Shown: positions 29,092 through 37,623 of the stretch, one piece after another
Position numbering within the stretch: the stretch's first letter is position 1
Layout of the letters: each line of letters begins with the position of its first letter
Assembly: GCF_028728065.1 (NCBI RefSeq)
Contig: NZ_CP117811.1
Span: forward strand, 2,046,001-2,110,000
DNA length: 64,000 bases
Origin: Lentisphaera profundi
Lineage (GTDB): Bacteria > Verrucomicrobiota > Lentisphaeria > Lentisphaerales > Lentisphaeraceae
Direction: 5' to 3'
Translations under genes and position numbers: made by a program
Notes under the pieces: model-generated
What the model saw: only the letters and a program-made list of their open reading frames with translations
Databases searched by the model: none
What the model was told of the DNA's origin: nothing

Positions 29092-29529
29092 TTACTCCAC
29101 GAAGAAATCTTTACGAATACGATAGTTTTGCTGGCCATCAGTCCAAAGCACTTCCACTTTCCATTTACCGCTAATGAAGTCTGTCATGGCTAGCTCAATC
29201 GGCCCCGTGAATTCAAGCTGCTTATCTGCTTTACTATCTGAAGGACGCGAAAACAACAAGGTCCCTTCGGTAATTTTTGGCGCTAAAAATGATAATTGCT
29301 GCGCCTTATGATCCACTTTGAATTCTGCTGGACTTTCTAAGCGGTTGGCATTGGCATACTCCGCAAGAATAGCATTTGACTCGATATCCTTTTGATAATA
29401 ATTCTTTTCAACATGCTCGGGGGTTTTGCCCGAGGTCATTGCTACTAAACTCAAGATGTAAATAATAAAACTCACCAGAGTCACCACGGGGAAAAACTTC
29501 CACCAAGTATTTTTTTTCTGCTCTTTCAT
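29092..29529 (-). CDS. ccoH: FixH family protein
   Basis: 145 residues: one N-terminal membrane helix (about 12-32) and a periplasmic beta domain. The family spacer 'NYYQKDIESNAILAEYANA' lies after the helix, and the protein ends with a 'GKWKVEVLWTDGQQNY' strand. FixH/CcoH proteins assist assembly and stability of cbb3 oxidase. The start overlaps the CcoG stop (ATGA). Confidence 0.88.
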   Translation of the reverse strand: MKEQKKNTWWKFFPVVTLVSFIIYILSLVAMTSGKTPEHVEKNYYQKDIESNAILAEYANANRLESPAEFKVDHKAQQLSFLAPKITEGTLLFSRPSDSKADKQLEFTGPIELAMTDFISGKWKVEVLWTDGQQNYRIRKDFFVE

Positions 29530-30947
29530 TTGATTTTTTTCTCCTTTATGAATCTTGGGTAGAGGTAATTTGTTTCTTTGATTTCAAGCAATTCTTCTCC
29601 GCGATAAATTCCAATTTTTACTCGCTGCATTTTACCGACACCCTGACCTTTTTCTTGACTTTCCAGTATGCGATTGACATCTTTCACTTCTTTACCCGAC
29701 AAAGTTAGCATCCCATTAGGGATAAAAGTCATACCCGCATTTTCCATTATCCGCATTTCTAAATTCAAATCTTCATTAGTTCGATTCACTAATTTGATCA
29801 AAAATAAATTTCGAGATTTTTCCCCTTCTATAATGGGGGTCGATCCATGGGGACGCACAAATGTAGTGTCAACGGGACTGCGATCAAATAACATCACGAT
29901 AATCACCGCAGTTAAAGCAATCAGTAAAAAACTATAGGATTTAACTCTTGCCGTAAATTCAAACTTTCCCCCAGTCTCAATCTTATTGATGGAACTATGG
30001 TGGATCAAACCTTTGGGCTTATTATTGGCTTCCATAATATTGTCACAGGCATCAATACAGGCCGTACAATTCACACATTCCAACTGAGGAAAGCCATTGC
30101 GAATATCAATCCCCGTGGGACAAACTTGAACACATAAACCACAATCAACACAATCTCCGAATTTGGTATCAACCTTCTCTTTACGGATGCGATTAGATGC
30201 GCGCCCTTCTCCGCGTTTATAATCGTAAGCAACTGCCTGAGAATGGTTATCCAAGAGTACGGATTGTAAGCGTGCATAGGGACAAAGATAAATGCAAAAC
30301 TGTTCTCTAAACCAGGTGAAATGGAAAAAGAAAACCAGACTAAAGCCTATCACTCCCCAAAATAGTTTAATATTTGAACTCGGACCGGTACGAATGAGTT
30401 CAATGAGCTGATCACTACCAACTACATAGGCTAAGAACAAATTGGATATAAAAAGAGATATAGCGTAAAAAGCAATTAATTTCACTAGACGCTTTAACAA
30501 ACGTTTACCCCTTAATGGGGTCTTCGCGGCTTTGCGCTGTGCCGAACCATCACCCTCTATCCAGTACTCCACTTTACGGAACACCATCTCAAGAAACACG
30601 GTTTGTGGGCAAGCCCAACCGCAAAAAACACGGCCATAAACAGCCGTCACCAAAGCAATGGCAATAAAGAGCGCGATCATCATTAAGGCAAAAATGGGGA
30701 AATCTCGAGTTACGAAACCCGATCCGAAAATCACAAATTCACGATCAAAAATATTGAACATAAATAAAGGACGGCCATTAATTTTAATGAAGGGGATCGC
30801 CACCATAATGACAATCTGAAATAGACTCAGATAAGAACGTAAGTTATAGAGCTTACCTTTTGGTTTTCTCGGGTACACCCATAAGCGCTTCCCCTGCTTG
30901 TCGGCAGTCGAAAGGTTTTCCCGAAAATTATCTGAGTCATTATTCAT
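29526..30947 (-). CDS. ccoG: Cytochrome c oxidase accessory protein CcoG
   Basis: 473 residues. Membrane helices include 'VYGRVFCGWACPQTVFLEMV' with the CGWACP redox motif. There is a second 'FREQFCIYLCPYARLQS' pair, then two 4Fe-4S ferredoxin clusters: CVDCGLCVQVCPTGIDI and CVNCTACIDACDNIM. The C-terminus is an Ig-like periplasmic domain. CcoG reduces copper(II) for delivery to the cbb3 active site. It lies between ccoP and fixH with one-base to overlapping spacing. Confidence 0.95.
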   Translation of the reverse strand: MNNDSDNFRENLSTADKQGKRLWVYPRKPKGKLYNLRSYLSLFQIVIMVAIPFIKINGRPLFMFNIFDREFVIFGSGFVTRDFPIFALMMIALFIAIALVTAVYGRVFCGWACPQTVFLEMVFRKVEYWIEGDGSAQRKAAKTPLRGKRLLKRLVKLIAFYAISLFISNLFLAYVVGSDQLIELIRTGPSSNIKLFWGVIGFSLVFFFHFTWFREQFCIYLCPYARLQSVLLDNHSQAVAYDYKRGEGRASNRIRKEKVDTKFGDCVDCGLCVQVCPTGIDIRNGFPQLECVNCTACIDACDNIMEANNKPKGLIHHSSINKIETGGKFEFTARVKSYSFLLIALTAVIIVMLFDRSPVDTTFVRPHGSTPIIEGEKSRNLFLIKLVNRTNEDLNLEMRIMENAGMTFIPNGMLTLSGKEVKDVNRILESQEKGQGVGKMQRVKIGIYRGEELLEIKETNYLYPRFIKEKKIK

Positions 30948-30948
30948 T

Positions 30949-31500
30949 TTATTTCTCTTTTTCCCCTTGGGCTTCTCTTCCCGGGAGCTTCTTACCCTTC
31001 ATGGCATAAACATATTGACTAACGCCCTGAATTTCTCGTGGGCTAATTTGGCCTTCCCATTTAGGCATACCTTTATCGGCAACTCCGACTTCAATAATCT
31101 TTTGAATGGCCTCAAGACTTCCTCCATGAAGGAAGTATTCATCGGTCAAATTAGGCCCCACCATGCCTTGGCCTTGTGGACCATGACAAATAGCGCACTT
31201 TGAAGTAAATACGCCTTGGCCTTGAAGTAAGAGTTGAGCCCTTTGCTCTTGTGGTGATAAGGAATCAAAATCCGCGAGCCGAGCCTGTTGCTCTTGAGCT
31301 GCATTATTGAGTTCACGCTGATAGGCCTGCTCCATCAAGTTTCCCCCTGAGAAAACATGATAATGCAGTACATAAACTCCTCCAAGGATGATCGTGAAGA
31401 TCATGGTGGCAAGCCACCAAGTCGGCAAGTCATTATCTAATTCTCGAATCCCGTCATAGTCATGATCCATGAGTTTATCATCATCCGGAATATTAGTCAT
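30949..31500 (-). CDS. ccoP: cbb3 oxidase subunit CcoP, mono-haem short form
   Basis: 183 residues. The N-terminal CcoP domain is clear: 'YDGIRELDNDLPTWWLATMIFTIILGGVYVLHYH', a single membrane helix. Only one c-type haem site follows (CAICH, with axial Met in MPKWEG), whereas canonical CcoP proteins are about 300 residues with two CxxCH motifs. It receives electrons from soluble cytochromes. Start ATG overlaps the CcoQ stop by one base (TAATG). Confidence 0.9.
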   Translation of the reverse strand: MTNIPDDDKLMDHDYDGIRELDNDLPTWWLATMIFTIILGGVYVLHYHVFSGGNLMEQAYQRELNNAAQEQQARLADFDSLSPQEQRAQLLLQGQGVFTSKCAICHGPQGQGMVGPNLTDEYFLHGGSLEAIQKIIEVGVADKGMPKWEGQISPREIQGVSQYVYAMKGKKLPGREAQGEKEK

Positions 31501-31667
31501 TATTCATGCTCCTTATCTAAAGCTTTGGCCGCCATTTCATTGGCAAAATCATCTGACAAGAAAAAAGCTCTGATGGTTGAAACGGTGAATGATAACATGA
31601 AAGCTATGATCGAGACAATACCAAAAATTGCCATGCCACTTTGCGTAGCTAAAAATTCCTTAATCAT
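31500..31667 (-). CDS. ccoQ: cbb3 oxidase small subunit CcoQ-like
   Basis: 55 residues: MIKEFLATQSGMAIFGI, a single membrane helix, then a 'TIRAFFLSDDFANEMAAKAL' tail ending DKEHE. Size, one helix and position between ccoNO and ccoP identify it as CcoQ/FixQ. The ATG overlaps the ccoNO stop by four bases and the stop overlaps the ccoP start by one, so translation is fully coupled. Confidence 0.85.
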   Translation of the reverse strand: MIKEFLATQSGMAIFGIVSIIAFMLSFTVSTIRAFFLSDDFANEMAAKALDKEHE

Positions 31668-33838
31668 TTTACGACTCCTTCATTTTTTTCTTCAATAAGT
31701 TTTTCTTTGCCCTCAGCATCGGGATCAAAATCTGTACCCATGCGTTGGAGGTAAGCAATGAGCGCAATGACTTCAGCATCTTTTTCAATTTCGACACCAT
31801 TATCTAGTAGATCTTTTTGAATACCCTCGGCCTGAAGCATCGCATCGGCATAGGCCTGCTTGTCATAGCCTTTGCCATAGGGCACGCCTAACTTGGTTAG
31901 AGTTCGAATTGCTCGCTCTAAAAAGTCTTGACTCACTTTTGAATCTTTCATGAAGGCATAAGCCGGCATAATTGATGTCGGTGAAGTACTTCTAGGATTC
32001 ATCAAATGCTCGTAATGCCAGGCATTGGAGAGATTGCGTTTTCCCACACGCGCCAAATCTGGACCAATTCGTTTCGATCCCCACTGGAAGGGACGATCGT
32101 AAATGAATTCTCCTGAACGGGAGAAGTCACCATAACGTTCTGTTTCCGCACGGAAGGGACGTATCATTTGTGAGTGACAAGTATAGCAACCCTCACGAAC
32201 ATAGATATCGCGACCATATTGCTCAAGTGCCGTGTAAGGTTTCACACTATCGATCTTCTTAACATTGCTCGATACCAAGTACATTGGCACAATTTCGAAA
32301 AGACCACCAATGAGTACCGCTCCTAAAGTCAGGACGGAGAAAAGCACTGTTTTTCCCTCTAACCAACGGTGAGAATAAATAAGACCTTTGAGTTTTTTCT
32401 CTGGCTTATGCTCTTTTTCCACCACTTGGAAAGATTCGTCTTCAACTTTGGCACCTGCCGCAGTTTTGAATAAATTCCATGCCATAATGATCGCGCCGAT
32501 AAGATAGAGTAAGCCACCAAGTGCACGCAATTTGTACATCGGAATAACTTTGTCTACGGTCTCAACAAAATTACCATAAGTCAAGGTACCATTTTCGTTG
32601 AATTGCTGCCACATCATACCTTGAGTTACACCTGCCCAATAAAGGGGAATTGCATAAAGGATGATACCAATTAAACCAATCCAGAAATGAAGGTTAGCGA
32701 GCTTCAATGAATAAAGCTTACGATTGTAAAGTCTAGGTATTAACCAGTAGAGAATACCAAAAGTAAGATAGCCATTCCAGCCTAATCCTGCTACGTGCAC
32801 GTGGGCAATTGTCCAGTCAGTATAGTGAGTTAGGGAGTTCAATGAACGCAAGGAAAGTAAGGGTCCTTCAAAAGTTGCCATGCCGTATGCGGTAATCGCA
32901 ACTACCATGAATTTTAAAACCGGCTCAGTTCTCACTTTATCCCAAGCACCACGCAGTGTCAATAAACCATTGAGCATCCCTCCCCATGAAGGAGCAATAA
33001 GCATGAGAGAGAAAACCACACCTAAAGTCTGACACCAATCAGGAAGTGAGGTATGAAGCAAGTGGTGAGGTCCTGCCCAAATATAAATAAAGATTAAAGA
33101 CCAAAAGTGAATAATCGAAAGACGATAAGAGAAAACCGGACGATTCGAAGCCTTAGGGATAAAGTAGTACATCAAACCTAGATAAGGAGTGGTCAAAAAG
33201 AACGCAACTGCATTATGCCCATACCACCACTGAATCAGGGCATCTTGGACACCGGCATACATTGAGTAAGATTTGAAAAAGCTCGCTGGCAAAGCCATTG
33301 AGTTAACGACGTGAAGCAAGGCTACTGTGATAAAAGTTGCTAAATAGAACCAAATCGCCACGTACATATGACTTTCGCGACGCTTGATAATAGTCATAAT
33401 CATATTGATACCAAATACGACCCAAATAACTGTAATCGCAATATCAATTGGCCATTCGAGTTCGGCGTATTCCTTCGCACTCGAAAGCCCCAAAGGTAAG
33501 GTCACAGCTGCAGCAACAATGATCGCCTGCCAACCCCAAAAGTGAATCCTACTTAATTTATCACAAAACATACGACGTCGACAAAGACGTTGTAGTGAAT
33601 AATAGACACCCATAAAAATGCCGTTGCCCACAAAGGCAAAAATAACCGCATTCGTATGTAAAGGACGTATTCGTCCGAATGATAATTCCTTGGCAGAGTC
33701 ACTTATTTGCGGATGAAAAAGTTCCGCCGCAATAATTACACCAACCAACATCCCAACAATTCCCCAGAGAACTGTTGCCCACGCAAAGTTACGAACGATT
33801 TTATCATCGTAACTTTCTGTCTTACTAATTTCACTCAT
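31664..33838 (-). CDS. ccoNO: Fused cbb3 cytochrome c oxidase subunits I and II (CcoN-CcoO)
   Basis: 724 residues joining two normally separate subunits. Residues 1-475 are CcoN, with about 12 helices and haem/copper ligands His61 (RPLHTN), His208 (WWYGHNAV), His258-His259 (GPHHL), His346 and His348 (AHVHVAG). A charged linker (about 460-490) leads to CcoO: one helix (497-520) and one haem c at Cys551-Cys554-His555 (CYTCHSQ), with the axial Met of SIMPAY. It reduces oxygen to water with proton pumping and has high oxygen affinity. The fusion and gene order resemble cbb3 operons of Bacteroidota (from memory). Confidence 0.95.
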   Translation of the reverse strand: MSEISKTESYDDKIVRNFAWATVLWGIVGMLVGVIIAAELFHPQISDSAKELSFGRIRPLHTNAVIFAFVGNGIFMGVYYSLQRLCRRRMFCDKLSRIHFWGWQAIIVAAAVTLPLGLSSAKEYAELEWPIDIAITVIWVVFGINMIMTIIKRRESHMYVAIWFYLATFITVALLHVVNSMALPASFFKSYSMYAGVQDALIQWWYGHNAVAFFLTTPYLGLMYYFIPKASNRPVFSYRLSIIHFWSLIFIYIWAGPHHLLHTSLPDWCQTLGVVFSLMLIAPSWGGMLNGLLTLRGAWDKVRTEPVLKFMVVAITAYGMATFEGPLLSLRSLNSLTHYTDWTIAHVHVAGLGWNGYLTFGILYWLIPRLYNRKLYSLKLANLHFWIGLIGIILYAIPLYWAGVTQGMMWQQFNENGTLTYGNFVETVDKVIPMYKLRALGGLLYLIGAIIMAWNLFKTAAGAKVEDESFQVVEKEHKPEKKLKGLIYSHRWLEGKTVLFSVLTLGAVLIGGLFEIVPMYLVSSNVKKIDSVKPYTALEQYGRDIYVREGCYTCHSQMIRPFRAETERYGDFSRSGEFIYDRPFQWGSKRIGPDLARVGKRNLSNAWHYEHLMNPRSTSPTSIMPAYAFMKDSKVSQDFLERAIRTLTKLGVPYGKGYDKQAYADAMLQAEGIQKDLLDNGVEIEKDAEVIALIAYLQRMGTDFDPDAEGKEKLIEEKNEGVVK

Positions 33839-33999
33839 TAAAGAGTCTCCTTTTTTTCTTTGATTTCGTCAAATAAAATTCTTTGTGCGGGAGTTTCCAC
33901 ATCATCAAACTGACCACTTCGCAGCGCCCAGTAGAAGGCCACTAAGCCAACAAAAGCTAGCAAGATCGCCAGCGGAACCATAAGATAAACAACACTCAT
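33838..33999 (-). CDS. ccoS: cbb3-type cytochrome oxidase assembly protein CcoS
   Basis: 53 residues: MSVVYLMVPLAILLAFVGL, one membrane helix with 'FYWALRSGQFDDVETPAQRI' after it, the hallmark of CcoS. It is needed for cofactor insertion in cbb3 oxidase. It starts one base after the CcoI stop, and its TAA overlaps the ccoNO ATG by one base. Confidence 0.92.
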   Translation of the reverse strand: MSVVYLMVPLAILLAFVGLVAFYWALRSGQFDDVETPAQRILFDEIKEKKETL

Positions 34000-34000
34000 T

Positions 34001-36376
34001 TTAATGTCCTTTTTTTAAATAAAGTTTGGCACCAAGATTTGTTCCTAGCGCACTGATAAATAGAATTGTAAGTGAGGATAAAGGCATCAATATCGCCGAG
34101 GTCAGTGGGCTTAAATATCCCGTAACTGCAAAGGCTAAACCCGTAAAATTATAAAGTAGAGAAAAAACAAAACTTACGCGAATTAAATTCATCACCCATT
34201 TCATATAAGCTTGGATTTTACCTAGATTTTGTAATTGATCACCATGCATAATCACATCGGATGCCGGCGTAAAACTTTGACTATTTTCTGCTATCGCCAC
34301 ACCCACGTCTGCTTCTCGCAGCGCCCCCGAGTCATTCAAGCCATCACCAAACATCACGAGTGATTTATGACTTTGTTTCATCTCGCGAATTTTCGCGAGT
34401 TTATCTTGAGGTTTTTGTTGAAAAAATATTTCGCTCCCTGCAGGCATTTCTTGCTCTAAATAAGCGCGATCGCGGTCGTGATCACCTGACAGGACACAGC
34501 ATTTTTGCTTGAGTGAACGCAAGGCCTCTTGCCAGCCATCTCGCCAAGCACTACGGATATCAAAATAGGCTAAACTTTCTCCATTTTTAAGAAAAACTGT
34601 ACTGTTGCCATCGGCTAAAATCTGATAGTCCTGCCCTGCTATCGTAGCTTCAATCCCTTTCCCAATTTGCTCTTGGAAATCTCCTATCTCAATTTCGGAT
34701 TGATAACTTTTATACTCTTCTTGCAAGGCCATTGATTTAGGATGACCTGACTGAGAGCTGAGCAATAATAGCGCCTGCTTATCCAAGTCACTCATTTGAT
34801 CTTTCGTCACCGTCACACTTAGGCGATCACTACGGCTAAGTGTCCCCGTTTTATCAAAAACGAAGCTATCTGCTTGTGCCATTTTTTCGATCACTTCGGC
34901 ATTTTTAATAAAGAAGCCTTTCTTGCCTAACAAACGTAAACTAAAACCAAAGGCTAAGGGAACTGAAAGAGCTAAAGCGCAAGGACAAGCTACAATGAGC
35001 ACTGCAACCAAAACTTCTAAACCTCGGTGAAGATCCACTGACACAGCCCAGTAAACCGCTGCAATTAAAGCGAGTATCGGTACCACAAAAGTGAATGCCA
35101 CTCCTGCTTTTTGTGATATCTCGGCTTCACCTAATACTTTCTCACTTTGAAAAGTTTCATCATTCCATAAAGAGGCCAGATAAGAACTATCCACTGCTGA
35201 CTTTACTTTGATTTCCAAAAGCCCATATTTTTGGCGCCCTCCCGCAAATGCATTCTCACCTGGACCTAGCTTTACAGGCTCGCTCTCACCTGTGACAAAG
35301 GAATAATCCATTCCCGCTTCACCTTTCACGACTTCGCCATCTACTGGTAGGAGTTCTCCTGAACGAATGAGTAAGATATCGCCCGCTTTGACTTCCTGTA
35401 CCGGACGTAGTTTTGCTTCACCATTGCGCAATACGCGTACTGAAAGGGGGAAAAATGATTTAAAGTCACGCTCAAACGATAAATGCTTATAAGATACCTT
35501 TTGAAAAAAGCGGCCTAATAAAAGAAAGAAAACAAAGCCTCCCAATGAATCGGCATAACCTTCACCACTTTGACTTAAAACGTCAAAGACTGTCTGAAAA
35601 AATAAAACCCCAATGCCAACGGCTATAGGTAAATCTAAAGAGATTTTACGGGCCTTGATAAATCGCGGGATCGCTTTCCAAAAATCGCTAGAACAGTAAG
35701 TCACTAGCGGTAAACATAAAAATAAATTGAGATAGGCAAATAAACGTGCGAAAGCATCATCCAGTTCTAAGCCAAAGTAAGCCGGGAAACTCATCATCAT
35801 TATATTCCCACAGCAAAATCCCGCCATCGCAATTTTTCCCAAGTCTTTGCGTACTTCACTTTTATCTTCTTGAATTTCGTTACCCTCTAAATTCAATTTG
35901 GGTTCATAGCCAAGTTTTTGTAATAAGCTCGCCACTTCACTTAGCTTGACTTGCCCGGGATCATAATTAATTAAAACGTCTTGCTTAGCGAAATTAACTC
36001 GGCTCGAACGAATGCCCGAATTAAGATGGCTAAGCTTCTCTAAAAGCCACACACAAGAAATACAGTGAATACTAGGTATACGAAAACGGATGCGTACACA
36101 ATCGTCAGATTCGAACAAAGCTAAACTTCCCACAATATCATCGAGGTAATCAAACTCTCCATCTTCCGAAGGCTTGACTCCTGCTACACCTTCGGCCATC
36201 TCATAGAAATTATTGAGTCCGTTATTGGATAGAATTAAGTAGACATTTAAGCAACCATTACAGCAAAACAACTCACTCTCATGGCACCAAGTATCTTCAT
36301 CTACTTGGTCACCGCAATGGCGACAAAATAAACTTTCTTCAATTCCTGATACCCACGTTTCTGCTGTTGTTTGCAT
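34001..36376 (-). CDS. ccoI: Copper P-type ATPase CcoI (FixI)
   Basis: 791 residues. An N-terminal cysteine cluster (Cys18, Cys21, Cys31, Cys38, Cys39, Cys42) forms the DUF2318-like metal-binding domain typical of CcoI. A heavy-metal-associated domain with Cys105-Ile-Ser-Cys108 follows. Eight helices include the transport motif CPC at 464-466. Phosphorylation Asp508 lies in DKTGTLS, and the hinge is 'MFGDGLNDSGALREADVGVA'. It exports copper for cbb3 CuB assembly. First gene of the oxidase run. Confidence 0.95.
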   Translation of the reverse strand: MQTTAETWVSGIEESLFCRHCGDQVDEDTWCHESELFCCNGCLNVYLILSNNGLNNFYEMAEGVAGVKPSEDGEFDYLDDIVGSLALFESDDCVRIRFRIPSIHCISCVWLLEKLSHLNSGIRSSRVNFAKQDVLINYDPGQVKLSEVASLLQKLGYEPKLNLEGNEIQEDKSEVRKDLGKIAMAGFCCGNIMMMSFPAYFGLELDDAFARLFAYLNLFLCLPLVTYCSSDFWKAIPRFIKARKISLDLPIAVGIGVLFFQTVFDVLSQSGEGYADSLGGFVFFLLLGRFFQKVSYKHLSFERDFKSFFPLSVRVLRNGEAKLRPVQEVKAGDILLIRSGELLPVDGEVVKGEAGMDYSFVTGESEPVKLGPGENAFAGGRQKYGLLEIKVKSAVDSSYLASLWNDETFQSEKVLGEAEISQKAGVAFTFVVPILALIAAVYWAVSVDLHRGLEVLVAVLIVACPCALALSVPLAFGFSLRLLGKKGFFIKNAEVIEKMAQADSFVFDKTGTLSRSDRLSVTVTKDQMSDLDKQALLLLSSQSGHPKSMALQEEYKSYQSEIEIGDFQEQIGKGIEATIAGQDYQILADGNSTVFLKNGESLAYFDIRSAWRDGWQEALRSLKQKCCVLSGDHDRDRAYLEQEMPAGSEIFFQQKPQDKLAKIREMKQSHKSLVMFGDGLNDSGALREADVGVAIAENSQSFTPASDVIMHGDQLQNLGKIQAYMKWVMNLIRVSFVFSLLYNFTGLAFAVTGYLSPLTSAILMPLSSLTILFISALGTNLGAKLYLKKGH

Positions 36377-36509
36377 TTGATCTTATACTTTTATTATTAA
36401 TACTCACACAGGTAAAGAATATGGGATGCCAAAAGTCCAAAAATTAAAAACAAACTCATAGTAATGATTAGTTTATAACTATTTTATTGAAATTTAATGG
36501 TAATAAAGC

Positions 36510-36553
36510 GTCCGATTACGGACACCATCCGATTACTGCTCCAGTTTCGGATA
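36510..36553. promoter_or_regulatory. Palindrome cluster between ccoI and the porin-like gene
   Basis: A perfect palindrome GTCCGATTACGGAC (36510-36523) is followed by a direct repeat of TCCGATTA (36528-36535) and an inverted TTTCGGAT (36545-36552). It lies centrally in the divergent region, about 135 bases upstream of ccoI and 140-185 upstream of the beta-barrel gene. Spaced dyads of this type are typical enhancer sites for NtrC-family regulators, and one is encoded in the operon. I could not find a clear sigma-54 -24/-12 promoter by eye. Confidence 0.5.
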
Positions 36554-36693
36554 AGACCTCATACTCATCAAGCTACTAATAGAAATATAAACACTTCATA
36601 ATTAACAATTTAAATTATAATGTTTATTTTTTAGCACAGCAACTTCTATAATTTCCTCATCCAATAAAAAATTTAAAACTCAGGAGATTATCA

Positions 36694-37608
36694 ATGAACA
36701 AGTTAACCAACACTCTAAGCTTTGCTTTTATAACAGCCGCGATGGCAGCAACTCTATCCGCTGATACACCCATTGCTCCAGTCAGTGATCCAGTCAACTT
36801 TGAATCACCCTACCATACGACTGAAATTAGAATGATTTATCTTCACCAAAACTTCCACGATAAAATCGACACTAGCTTAGGCAAACTCAAACTTGGTGGT
36901 GAAGCACAACTTTTTGCTATACAAGCACGCTATGCCATCAATGATCGCCTCTCCATTATTGCGACAAAAGATGGTTATGCAAAATACAATTTTGATAATA
37001 CCCTTGAGGATCAGGAAGGCTTTGCCAATCTCGGGCTCGGTGTAAAATACACTGTTTACCATGATAAAGATTCCGATTTTATCGTCACCACTGGTTTCAG
37101 AGTGGAAATCCCTACGGGTGATGACGACATCTATCAAGGCAAAGGTGATGGCATTGCCAACCCCTTCGTTTCTATTGGTAAACAATGGAATAATTTCCAC
37201 TTCATGGCTTACGAAGGTTTAAGACTTCCTTTCGATACCGATGCTAATTCTACCTTTAATGATATGAGTCTTCATATCGACTATAAAATAGGCAACTTCT
37301 ACCCCTTAGTTGAAGCTCACTGGCGTCACGTGATTGCAGATGGTGATGGTGGCGATTTCAACGCCGAACTCGAAGGTGGAGGTGAGGTTCCACTTGATAC
37401 GCTCAATTCAGGACTCAGTGGTGTTGATCTACTCAACCTTGGGACATCCGATACACAAGGAAACAACTACACCAACATGGCTTTCGGCTTCCGTTACAAA
37501 TTCACAGAAGCCCTCACCATGGGTGCCGCTTGGGAAACTCGTATTGGCAAAACTGATGACAGCTTATTCGATGATCGTTATACCTTCGACTTCATTTATT
37601 CATTCTAA
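36694..37608 (+). CDS. Outer-membrane beta-barrel transporter-like protein
   Basis: 304 residues with a signal peptide (1-23). It has alternating amphipathic strands, frequent Gly-Asp turns, and a C-terminal Phe ('YTFDFIYSF') as outer-membrane barrels have. No specific family is certain; it resembles DUF3187/phenol-transporter-like barrels. It is divergent from ccoI and 15 bases before hemN, so it belongs to the microaerobic block. It may import a nutrient or metal for respiration (inference). AGGAGAT precedes the ATG. Confidence 0.75.
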   Translation: MNKLTNTLSFAFITAAMAATLSADTPIAPVSDPVNFESPYHTTEIRMIYLHQNFHDKIDTSLGKLKLGGEAQLFAIQARYAINDRLSIIATKDGYAKYNFDNTLEDQEGFANLGLGVKYTVYHDKDSDFIVTTGFRVEIPTGDDDIYQGKGDGIANPFVSIGKQWNNFHFMAYEGLRLPFDTDANSTFNDMSLHIDYKIGNFYPLVEAHWRHVIADGDGGDFNAELEGGGEVPLDTLNSGLSGVDLLNLGTSDTQGNNYTNMAFGFRYKFTEALTMGAAWETRIGKTDDSLFDDRYTFDFIYSF

Positions 37609-37623
37609 ATAAAGGTACAGTAA

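Noticed and set aside
36400-36690. Sigma-54 (-24/-12) promoter in the ccoI/porin region
   Set aside because: No GG-N10-GC pair in a suitable context was found on either strand by eye.
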